Notes under the pieces: generated by a model
Told to the model about the DNA's origin: nothing
Databases searched by the model: none
The model's input: the letters and a program-made list of their open reading frames with translations, nothing else
Made by a program: the position numbers and the translations under genes
DNA from: G958295645 sp965242735
GTDB lineage: Bacteria; Gemmatimonadota; Gemmatimonadetes; Longimicrobiales; Gaopeijiaceae
DNA length: 64,000 bases
Reading direction: 5' to 3'
Assembly (NCBI GenBank): GCA_965242735.1
Contig: OZ251497.1
Coordinates: 1,798,001-1,862,000, forward strand
Part shown: piece by piece, positions 8,408 to 16,000 of the stretch
Layout of the letters: each line of letters begins with the position of its first letter
Position numbering within the stretch: position 1 is the first letter of the stretch

Positions 8408-9268
8408 TCAATGCTGTTTGACCTCGTAGGCGCCGCTCCTGCGACCCACGACCGTGACCGTGCCGTGGTGTTCGGTCCTCAGCACTGTATCCGCTACCGA
8501 CTCGAACGCGGCAATCGCCTCCGGGCTCGGATGGCCATAGGCGTTGTTGCCCACCGAGACGACGATCACCTCGGGGCGGGCCGCGTAGAGGAAGTCTTCC
8601 GTGAACCCTGGCCTGGAGCCGTGGCGCGGCGCCTTGAGGACCGTCACGTCCGGCACCATGCCGCCCCACGTCATGAAGTTCAGTTGGGGCCTCTCTGAAT
8701 CGCCGCTCAGCAAGACCGAGAAGGCACCGTAGCGGACCACCAAGGCGACCGACCGGTTGTTCTGGTCGGACCGGCCCTTGGGCATCGGGAGCACTTCGAC
8801 GGACGCGTCGCCGAGGTCCAAGGTGCGCGGCTCCGCCCGCAGGCGGGTCATGCCTGGCTCGTCCTCGACCGCTTTCATCAATCTCTTGTAGGCCTGGGTC
8901 GTGTGCGGCAGGCCGTTGTCCATGAAGTTTCGCACGCGGTACTGCTCCAGCACTTCGTCCATGCCGCCGATGTGGTCCACGTGGGCGTGGGTGGCGACGA
9001 GGAGGTCGATCTCGCGCACGCCCAGGCGGCGCAACTCGGACACCGCTACAGACCCCGGGCGCCTCAACCTACACGCTCCGCCCCTCGCCCGTCCGCAACC
9101 CGCATCGACCAGCGCCGTGCCGCCCGGCGCCTGGATTACCACGGCGTCCCCCTGCCCCACGTCCAGGAAGCTGACGCGAAGCACCTGCTGCCCCATTTCC
9201 GAGTGCCCGGCGCCCATGGCGAGCGCAAGCAAGCCGAGACCGGCGAGAACTCCCAGCGCCTTCTTCAT
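8408..9268 (-). CDS. exported metallo-beta-lactamase-fold hydrolase (ComEC C-terminal type)
   Basis: After a signal peptide (MKKALGVLAGLGLLALAMGA) the protein has the ComEC/Rec2-like MBL core: LRVSFLDVGQGDAVVIQAPG, the metal-binding THAHVDHIGG, LLSGDSE and APRHGS. No ComEC membrane domain is present, so this is a stand-alone periplasmic or secreted hydrolase, 286 aa. The substrate is unknown; nuclease or phosphodiesterase activity is plausible for the family. The ATG at 9268 is chosen because the same start and leader are duplicated in front of the 65-aa gene; an in-frame upstream ATG at 9334 would add 22 Arg-rich residues. Confidence 0.85.
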   Translation of the reverse strand: MKKALGVLAGLGLLALAMGAGHSEMGQQVLRVSFLDVGQGDAVVIQAPGGTALVDAGCGRARGGACRLRRPGSVAVSELRRLGVREIDLLVATHAHVDHIGGMDEVLEQYRVRNFMDNGLPHTTQAYKRLMKAVEDEPGMTRLRAEPRTLDLGDASVEVLPMPKGRSDQNNRSVALVVRYGAFSVLLSGDSERPQLNFMTWGGMVPDVTVLKAPRHGSRPGFTEDFLYAARPEVIVVSVGNNAYGHPSPEAIAAFESVADTVLRTEHHGTVTVVGRRSGAYEVKQH

Positions 9269-9347
9269 CGTGCGACAATCGTCCGAATTGGAGGAATGGT
9301 GGGAACGGAGACGGCGAACGCGCAGGCGCCGCATTGAAATCTAGGGC
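9211..9347. repeat. leader duplication, copy B
   Basis: Partner of 8191-8327. It carries the upstream region, start codon and signal-peptide codons of the MBL-fold hydrolase gene. Confidence 0.85.
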
Positions 9348-9450
9348 CGCAGACCATTTCGCCCAAACGTGTCCGTGCCCGACAGTGTCCGCGCCCGGCG
9401 GCGCACGTTCGGGACAGGCGCCCTCCGTGCTCTCGCGGCACCCTGAAGAG

Positions 9451-12435
9451 TCAGAACGGCAGGTCGTCGCCGGGCGGCGGCGGAGCGGGCGTCCTGCCGT
9501 GCACGAGCAACTTCTTGCGGCCTGCTTCGTCGAATTCGACCGTGATCTTGAAGCGCGCACCCGAGCTCTCGCGGTGGACAACCGTCCCATGTCCGAAGGC
9601 GTGGTGTTCGATGTGGTCGCCCGGCGCGTACGGCTCCGCCTGGGGTCGCGGCAACCGGCGAGGCAGGGGCTCACCGCCCTTTCGGGCCAAGGCGGGCCGG
9701 ATGCGCCCCGGCGGCGCGTGCGGCTCCTTGGGCTTGGGGTTCGCGCCCGTCGAACCCCGAGGGCCCGCCGCATAGAACTCCCGCAGCTGCGCCATGAGCA
9801 CCGGCCATTCGCCGTACTCCACCGGCATCGGCGGCAGGGCGTCCAGGATGGCGCGCCCGTAGGACTTCGACTTGGTCCGCACCCGGTCGTCGAGCAGCAG
9901 AACGGCCCCTCGGTCGCTGCGGGCGCGAATCAGCCGGCCCACGCCTTGCTTGAGCCTCAGGGCCGCCACCGGCACGTCGTAGTCGTGGAAGGCGTTTCCG
10001 CCCCGCTCCTCGATCGCCTCCTTGCGCGCCTTCGCCACGGGATCGTTGGGGGGCCGAAACGGCAACTTGTGGATCACGAGCGCGCGCAGCGCCGGGCCGG
10101 GCACGTCCACCCCCTCCCAGAACGACTGCGTGCCAAACAGAATCCCGTCTCGGGCGGAAGCGAAGTCGCGGACGAGCGCGTCGCGCGGCCGCTCGCCGTG
10201 CACGAACACTAGCCAGCGCGCGCCGGCCAAGCTGCGGAACTCCTCCGCCGCGGCGCGAAGCGCCTTGTACGACGTGAACAACGCCATGACGCCGCCGCCG
10301 GTGACCTCGGCCAAGCCGTGCAAGACGCGCGCCACCTCCGGGCCGGACATCTCGCTCCACTTCCCGGCGCGGCCGGTCCGCAAGCCTGCCCCGCCGGCGC
10401 CCGTGCACACCTTGAGCACGGCCTGCTTGCGGTAGTCGAACGGCGACCCGACCACCGCTTCGTGCACGCTCGGCCGATCGCCTTGCAGGCCCGTCCATTC
10501 TCTGAAGTGGTCGAAGCTCCCGCCGACCGCCATCGTGGCCGACGTGAGCACGGCGGCGTCCACCCGGCCAAACAAATGTTCCCGGAGGAGCGGCCCTGCA
10601 CTCACCGGCGCCGAACCCACTTTCGCGTCGGGCATGCCCCCACGCGAACGCGTCCTCTCGATCCAGCGCACCCATTCCACGTCCTCGGCCTCGCCGGGAA
10701 GGAGGCATCGCCCGAGATCCGCGCCCACGGCGGCGAGGCGGCCGGCCGAACTGCGCAGGTCGAGGACGCGGCCCGCGAGATCGGCGCCCAGGTCCTCCTC
10801 GTCGTCCATGCGTTCGCAGATCCGGTTCAGCTCCTGGGACGCGGCGCCGAGCGTGGCCACCAAGTTGTCCAGGGCCGTGCGCGTCCGGGGGTCGTCGGCC
10901 GGCTCCTGGCCGCGGCCGGCGGGCAGGCGAATCCGGTCGTCCCGATCGGCGCGGCTCGCCGTCCAAGCCCTGAGCGCGTCGAAGAACTCGTCGGTCCGTT
11001 CTCGGGCAACCTCCACGGCCGCGACGGCGTGCTCCGTCACGCGTGGGCGCAACTCGGCCTCGAGCTCCCCGCCCCGCTCTCGAAGAGCCGCCGCGGCCGA
11101 AGCCAGCAATCCCGCATTCCGGCGCGGGCTGTGCAACCGGGTCAGGAGCGCGAGCACGCCGCGGCGCGCGACCTCGGTCGTGAGAGCCTTGGTGGCGGCC
11201 TCGTCGAGGTGGTGCGCCTCGTCGAAGATCACTCTCCGGCAGCTCGGCAGCACGACCGTGTCGTCGAAATTGCCCGCCGCGATGCGGATGTTCAGGTCCG
11301 CGAAGAAGAGGGCGTGGTTGACGATCATCACGTCCGCGTCGGCGGCGTTCCTGCGGGCGCGATAGTAGAAGCATTCCTGGTAGTGCGGACACTTGTCGCC
11401 CTGGCAGGCGTCCTTGTCGCTCCTGACCTCGTTCCAGACTTCCGGGGCCGGCGTCGCGGAGAGGTCGCTCTTGGATCCGTCCCGCGTCTTCTCGATCCAC
11501 TTCATGACGGCGTCGAGGTCGGCGCTCTCCCCGTCCGCAAAGAGGGCGCCCGCCGACTTGGCCGCCAAGCGAGCGCGCCGGATCGACACGTAGTTGCCCC
11601 GGCCCTTGTAGAGCGCCCACTTGACCGGCTCGCCGAGGACGTCCTGGGCAAGCGGAAGATCCTTGGAGACCAGCTGCTGCTGCAGATTGATGGTGTTCGT
11701 GGACACGATCGTCCGTTCGCGGTTCCGGAGCGCCCAGCTCGCGGCGGGCACCAAATAGGCAAGCGACTTGCCGGTCCCGGTGCCGGCCTCGACCAAGCCG
11801 ACGCCTCCTTCGTTGAAGCGGCGGGCCACCAGCCGCAGCATCTCCCGTTGCCCTTTCCGGTCCTCGTATTCCGGCTCGGCGGCGAATGCGCCGCCCGGCG
11901 CCAGCAAGGCGGCCAGGGCGTTCTCGTCCAGCGGCCGGGTTCCCTCGCGGCCCTCCTTCGAGGGTGGCTTCGGCCAAGGCTCGTCGAAGTCCAGCGCGGC
12001 GCGAAGCCCTTCCAGCGCCTTCTTGTTGCGGTCCCAGAGCGTCCGCAGTTGGGCCGCTACCTCGCCAAGGTCGCCGGCGTTCAGGGCCCGGCCGACGGCC
12101 TCCAACAGCCTCTCGAAGTCCTCCTGCGCGATCTGGTCTTCGGACCACAGCGCCTTGAGCTTCTCGGTCAGCGCGTCCCGCGCATCTTCGAGCGAAGCGT
12201 TTTCGGAGGCGGCCTGGACCCTCTCCGCGACCTCTACGACCTCCGCGATCTTGTCCCGGCGGGCGCGTAGCTCGGCCACGACCGCCAGCAGATCGTCCAT
12301 GTTCGCCGCCGCCCCGGCCGCCTTCGCCAGCTCCCCGTGCTCCCGCTCCGTCAGTTGGTCCGCGGCCCACGCTTCGCCCAGCGCGTGCACCACCCGATCC
12401 CGGGCCTGCTCCAGAGACGCCGGCGCCGCGCTCAC
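9451..12435 (-). CDS. dinG: DinG-type Fe-S DNA helicase with C-terminal PcrA-like Tudor domain
   Basis: Superfamily 2 XPD/DinG helicase, about 994 aa. Walker A is EAGTGTGKS. The Fe-S cluster cysteines are in CQGDKCPHYQECFYY, the DEAH box is IFDEAHHLDEAA, and motif VI is LKQGVGRLIR. The first about 180 residues are two helical repeats (LGEAWAADQLTEREH...; LKALWSEDQIAQEDFE...) not usual for DinG. Near the C-terminus, GDHIEHHAFGHGTVV plus VEFDEAGRKKLLV closely resembles the Tudor-like C-terminal domain of UvrD/PcrA. The GTG at 12435 overlaps the stop of the preceding gene (GTGA). The role is probably unwinding of forked, D-loop or RNA-DNA structures in repair. Confidence 0.9.
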   Translation of the reverse strand: MSAAPASLEQARDRVVHALGEAWAADQLTEREHGELAKAAGAAANMDDLLAVVAELRARRDKIAEVVEVAERVQAASENASLEDARDALTEKLKALWSEDQIAQEDFERLLEAVGRALNAGDLGEVAAQLRTLWDRNKKALEGLRAALDFDEPWPKPPSKEGREGTRPLDENALAALLAPGGAFAAEPEYEDRKGQREMLRLVARRFNEGGVGLVEAGTGTGKSLAYLVPAASWALRNRERTIVSTNTINLQQQLVSKDLPLAQDVLGEPVKWALYKGRGNYVSIRRARLAAKSAGALFADGESADLDAVMKWIEKTRDGSKSDLSATPAPEVWNEVRSDKDACQGDKCPHYQECFYYRARRNAADADVMIVNHALFFADLNIRIAAGNFDDTVVLPSCRRVIFDEAHHLDEAATKALTTEVARRGVLALLTRLHSPRRNAGLLASAAAALRERGGELEAELRPRVTEHAVAAVEVARERTDEFFDALRAWTASRADRDDRIRLPAGRGQEPADDPRTRTALDNLVATLGAASQELNRICERMDDEEDLGADLAGRVLDLRSSAGRLAAVGADLGRCLLPGEAEDVEWVRWIERTRSRGGMPDAKVGSAPVSAGPLLREHLFGRVDAAVLTSATMAVGGSFDHFREWTGLQGDRPSVHEAVVGSPFDYRKQAVLKVCTGAGGAGLRTGRAGKWSEMSGPEVARVLHGLAEVTGGGVMALFTSYKALRAAAEEFRSLAGARWLVFVHGERPRDALVRDFASARDGILFGTQSFWEGVDVPGPALRALVIHKLPFRPPNDPVAKARKEAIEERGGNAFHDYDVPVAALRLKQGVGRLIRARSDRGAVLLLDDRVRTKSKSYGRAILDALPPMPVEYGEWPVLMAQLREFYAAGPRGSTGANPKPKEPHAPPGRIRPALARKGGEPLPRRLPRPQAEPYAPGDHIEHHAFGHGTVVHRESSGARFKITVEFDEAGRKKLLVHGRTPAPPPPGDDLPF

Positions 12436-13676
12436 GTCTTCAGCTTCTTCTTCTTTGCCGCCGGGAAGAGCACGTTGTTCAAGATGAGCCGGTAGCCGGG
12501 CGAGTTGGGGTGAAGGTCCAGGTCGGTCGGCGCGTCGCCGATCTGGTGCTCCGGGTCCTCCGGGTCGTGGCCGCCGTAGTAGGTCCACGTGCCCTTGCCC
12601 GCGACGCCGTGGACGTACTTGGCCCGGCCGCCTTCCTTGGCGAGCTGCACGACGCCGGGCTTGAGGCGCTCGATCTCGAACGACGTCGTCAGGCCGTAGA
12701 AGTCCGGAAGAACGGACTCGTGATTCTGCGTGAGCATCGTCGGAACGGGATCCAGCTTGGCCGAGAATTCAAATAAGGTGAAGGCGCCCAACTGCTTGCG
12801 CCACGGCGTGTTGACTTGATGTCCATCGATGTCCGAAAAGGCGTTGACGGAGGGAGAAGTCTGGATCTGCGCGTCCTGGAACGCCATCGCCGCGTCCCAG
12901 TTCATTCGATCGCTCGCCGCCGGGTCGGGCGGCGTTCCGTCCGAATAGGCCGCCGCGATGTCCACGCCGTCCGCCGCCAGCGCGAGCTCCAGCGTCTCCG
13001 GAGCCGAGCACATGGCGAACAGGAAGCCGCCCGCTTGGACGTAGTCGCGGATGCCGCGGCTGACCGCCTTCTTCAGGGCCGGCACGTCCGCGAAGCCCAG
13101 CGCGCGCGCCTCCTCCTCGTTGCGGGCCACCTCCTCTTCCAGCCAGGACGTGCCCGCGTACGTGATGTAGAACTTCGAGTACTGGCCGGTGAAGTCCTCG
13201 TGATGCAGGTGGAGCCACTCGTAGCGGCTCAGGTCGCCGTTCAGGATGTCCGGGTCCCAGACCTTGTCGTAGGGAATCTCGGCGTACTCGAGCGCCATCG
13301 TGACGGCGTCGTCCCAGGGCGCGCTGTTGGGCGGCGTGTAGATGGCGATCCTGGTGGCTTTCTCCAGGACGATGGCGTCCATGTTGGACTCGGCGACCTC
13401 GGCGCGAATGCGGGCTTCGTCCGCCGGACCGACCCGCGCGGTCGTGACGCCCATGAGCGCGGCCTGGCGGTGGACGGCCTCGGTGTCCGGCAGCAGGAAC
13501 GAGCCGCCGCGGTAGTTGAGCAGCCACTCCGCGTCGACGCCGCTTCGGAGCACCGCGTAGGCCAGGCCGTAGGCCTTGAGATGGTTGGCTTGGTCGTGGT
13601 CCATGGGCACGAGGACGGACTGGCTGCGGGCGGCGCGCGGCAACAGGGCCGTCGCGAGGCAAGCGAAGGACAGCAT
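12432..13676 (-). CDS. exported 'asparagine synthetase B'-like protein, function unknown
   Basis: A 414-aa protein with a signal peptide (MLSFACLATALLPRAARSQ). It belongs to a Bacteroidota/Gemmatimonadota family that is often labelled asparagine synthetase B. Marker segments are VLVPMDHDQANHLKAYGLAY, AEWLLNYRGGSFLLPD, YVQAGGFLFAMCSAPETLE and DLDLHPNSPGYRLILNNVLFPA. No synthetase domain is visible; the Met-Cys-Ser turn after the Gly-Gly suggests a class I glutamine-amidotransferase-like fold, which is an inference. The ATG at 13676 starts at the signal peptide. An ATG at 13934 overlapping the TPR stop (ATGA) is in frame but adds 86 Arg-rich residues with a 24-residue repeat. It is coupled to dinG downstream. 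Confidence 0.75.
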   Translation of the reverse strand: MLSFACLATALLPRAARSQSVLVPMDHDQANHLKAYGLAYAVLRSGVDAEWLLNYRGGSFLLPDTEAVHRQAALMGVTTARVGPADEARIRAEVAESNMDAIVLEKATRIAIYTPPNSAPWDDAVTMALEYAEIPYDKVWDPDILNGDLSRYEWLHLHHEDFTGQYSKFYITYAGTSWLEEEVARNEEEARALGFADVPALKKAVSRGIRDYVQAGGFLFAMCSAPETLELALAADGVDIAAAYSDGTPPDPAASDRMNWDAAMAFQDAQIQTSPSVNAFSDIDGHQVNTPWRKQLGAFTLFEFSAKLDPVPTMLTQNHESVLPDFYGLTTSFEIERLKPGVVQLAKEGGRAKYVHGVAGKGTWTYYGGHDPEDPEHQIGDAPTDLDLHPNSPGYRLILNNVLFPAAKKKKLKT

Positions 13677-13845
13677 CGCCCGTGCGCGGCGCGGAACTCG
13701 GCCGACAACCCGGCAACCGGAGGCCGCCACCAGGCCTTTCCCGCGCATCGCCCGTGCGCGCCGCCGGACTCGGCCCACAGCAGGACGGGCGCGTCGCGTG
13801 GATTCGTGGAGCGCCCGCATCGGCGTTGCGCGGCGCCGGAGGCGG
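13674..13845. repeat. three tandem 72-bp units, each with an in-frame ATG
   Basis: ATG codons (minus strand) at 13676, 13748 and 13820 are exactly 72 bp apart. Each is preceded by a similar CGCCGCGCACGGGCG-like stretch; the outermost unit is more diverged. In the reading frame of the downstream exported protein the units read RLRRRATPM, GRVRRRARAM and GRVPRRARAM at a 24-codon period. The first and most downstream ATG begins the signal peptide. Confidence 0.75.
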
Positions 13846-13930
13846 CTGGAGACAGGCCGGGCGCGGCGGTCCTCGGCCGAACGCGCCGAGCGAGGCGGCA
13901 AGTCTTCCGCGCACGCCCCCGGACCGCGCG

Positions 13931-16000
13931 TCACGAGAGACGCGGGGCATGGAGCGCGGTTCCCCCCGCGGCGCGAAGACGGTTCAGTTCCCGGCGGGCC
14001 TCCGGCACGATCGCGCTGCCCGGGCGCGCCACGATGAGGTCTTCCAAGATGCGCATCGCCTCCGGTCCGCCCCCCGGGCGTCCGGCCACGGCCTTGGCCA
14101 GCAAGAGGGCGGCTTCCGGGAGCTCGTCCGACTCCAGATGCTCGGCGACGATGCGGCGCCGGAAGTCTTCGGCCGCCTCGGCAAGCCCGCCCTCGTCGGC
14201 GGTCCGCGCGGCCAACGCGAGGATCGGGGGCCGCTCGGCAGGCGCGACCGTGCTCAGCCCCTCCTGGGCCGCCTGCACCGCGTCCGCGGCCGTCCGCCGC
14301 CGGCCCGCGACGGCGACGCGGGCGGCCACCCGGGCCGCATGGGGTCCCAGCCGCCCAATCGTCTGGGCAAGGCCCAGCGCCCGTGTGGCCTCGGCCGGGT
14401 CCAAGCCGGGCAGCGCGCCCAGCAGGGCCTCCGCGCCCTCGAGCACCGCCCCCGCTTCCAAGAACAGAAAGGCGCGCTCGATGCCCGCCCCGGCGCCGGC
14501 GGCCCCGTCCAGCGTCTGGAACGCCGCCTCCTTGTCTCCGGCCTCGATGAGCGCGGCGGCGACGACCGCGGCCAGCTCGCCGATTTCGCTCGCGTCGGCG
14601 AACTCCTGGCGGAACGCTTCAAAGGCTTCCCTGCCCTCGTCCGCTCCGCCGAGAGCCAGCCGCAACCGAACCTCGGCCGCCCAGGCCGCGCGGCGTTCCG
14701 GGGACTTCGGAGGATGCGCCTCGCGCACGCGGCGCAACGCGGCGGCCGCCGCGCTCGTGTCGCCGGCCGCCAACGCCGCCTCCGCCAAGCGTTCGTCGGT
14801 CGCGCGCGCTTCAGCGGGCGCGGCGGCGGTCTCGCGCAACCGCTCGTACGCCCAGACGGCGACGGCCCAGCGCTCCAGATCCTCGGCCTTGCGCGCGAAC
14901 GCCCGAACGAAGCCCCGGGCCTCGATGGCGTCCATGCCGCGCGTCCCCTGCTCCACCAGCGTCCGCGCCTCGTCCTCCCGCCCTTCGCGAAGCGCGATCT
15001 CGGCGGCCACTTCGGGACGGGCCGCCCCGAGCGACCAAGCTGCGCCGACGTCCAGCATCGCCCGGACCACCTCTTCGCGGCCTGCGTCCAAGTCGCCGAG
15101 CCGCTCCAGGACCTCGGCGACACGCGCCCGGTCGGCGGCGCCGGCGGCGCTCCAGGCCCGGGCGGTCTCTTCGAAGGCGCCCGAGGCGGCGCGCGCGTCG
15201 CCCAATGCCAGGAGCAGCGCCGGAAGCGGACCCAGAGCGTCGATGCCCCGCTCCAGCAGGGCGGCCGCCGCGCCGACGTCGCCGGCTTGCGCGAAGGCGT
15301 CGGCGCCCTCGCGGTAGGGGCGCGCCGCCGCGGGGTCGGCGCGGATCCAGCGCTTCACGGCCGCGTCCACGGCGGCGAGCGAATCCACGTCTCGAAGGAC
15401 GCGCAGCTCCAGCGACCGCACGGAGGCGGCCCCGGGGTTCGCTTCGAGATGGGCGGCCACGATCGGCACCAGCCCGGCCAGCCCGCCCGCCGCGCGAAGC
15501 ACCCGTTCCAGGGCGAAGACCGCCGCCGAGGACTCGGGCCGCCGCCGCGCCAGTTCCCGCAGCTTCTCTTCGGCGCCGTCGAGGTCGCCCCGCGTCTCCA
15601 GCGCCGACGCTTCGCGAAGCAGGCGGCTCTCGTAGGGGTCGCTCGCCCACCTCTGGGCTTGTGCCGACGGCGCCGAAGCCAGCAGGAGGACCGAGAGAAG
15701 CCAGGCCGAGGCGACGCGTGGCAGCGCGTGGCCGACGAGCAGGCCGCGATCCTGGCGGAGGACCGAGGGAAGCCAAACCGCGGCGACGCGCGGGCCGGGG
15801 AGCCGCCTCGACGGGCCGACGAGCGCGGCCTCTCGCTCGACGCGGGCCGGGACTGCGCGGCAAGAACGGCCGCGCCGCCGCTTCGCGGCCCCACGTCCCC
15901 GCGCGGCCGCTGGCGGACTCGGTGGGCGCGTCGCTTGGGGTTCGCCAAGCCGTGCCGTCGCTGTCTGGGGAGCGGAGCTCGCCCGACGCCGCCCCCTCAT
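13931..16000 (-). CDS. exported tetratricopeptide-type repeat protein
   Basis: Ala-rich helical-repeat protein. After a hydrophobic export segment (VASAWLLSVLLLASAPSAQAQ) come repeated TPR-like helices, such as LRELARRRPESSAAVFALERVL, RPYREGADAFAQAGDVGAAAALLERGI, ADAVQAAQEGLSTVAPAERPP and AMRILEDLIVARPGSAIVPEARRELN. The ATG at 16000 overlaps the upstream stop (ATGA) and gives 689 aa, but then the signal peptide begins near residue 95, behind an Arg-rich stretch containing a 24-residue duplication. The real start may be an alternative codon (CTG) near 15733. It lies between the DUF4175-like and AsnB-like genes and probably acts with them in the envelope. Confidence 0.75.
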   Translation of the reverse strand: MRGRRRASSAPQTATARLGEPQATRPPSPPAAARGRGAAKRRRGRSCRAVPARVEREAALVGPSRRLPGPRVAAVWLPSVLRQDRGLLVGHALPRVASAWLLSVLLLASAPSAQAQRWASDPYESRLLREASALETRGDLDGAEEKLRELARRRPESSAAVFALERVLRAAGGLAGLVPIVAAHLEANPGAASVRSLELRVLRDVDSLAAVDAAVKRWIRADPAAARPYREGADAFAQAGDVGAAAALLERGIDALGPLPALLLALGDARAASGAFEETARAWSAAGAADRARVAEVLERLGDLDAGREEVVRAMLDVGAAWSLGAARPEVAAEIALREGREDEARTLVEQGTRGMDAIEARGFVRAFARKAEDLERWAVAVWAYERLRETAAAPAEARATDERLAEAALAAGDTSAAAAALRRVREAHPPKSPERRAAWAAEVRLRLALGGADEGREAFEAFRQEFADASEIGELAAVVAAALIEAGDKEAAFQTLDGAAGAGAGIERAFLFLEAGAVLEGAEALLGALPGLDPAEATRALGLAQTIGRLGPHAARVAARVAVAGRRRTAADAVQAAQEGLSTVAPAERPPILALAARTADEGGLAEAAEDFRRRIVAEHLESDELPEAALLLAKAVAGRPGGGPEAMRILEDLIVARPGSAIVPEARRELNRLRAAGGTALHAPRLS
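15685..15800. repeat. 72-bp tandem duplication covering the export signal start
   Basis: GGAGGACCGAGRGAAGCCA begins at 15685 and again at 15757. In the TPR-protein frame the copies read RVASAWLLSVLL and RVAAVWLPSVLR, exactly 24 codons apart. The downstream copy is the signal peptide itself; the upstream copy has charged residues in the hydrophobic core. Confidence 0.8.

Noticed and set aside
12432..13676. True asparagine synthetase
   Set aside because: The family is often labelled so, but the protein has a signal peptide and lacks both the N-terminal glutaminase cysteine and the ATP-pyrophosphatase motif.
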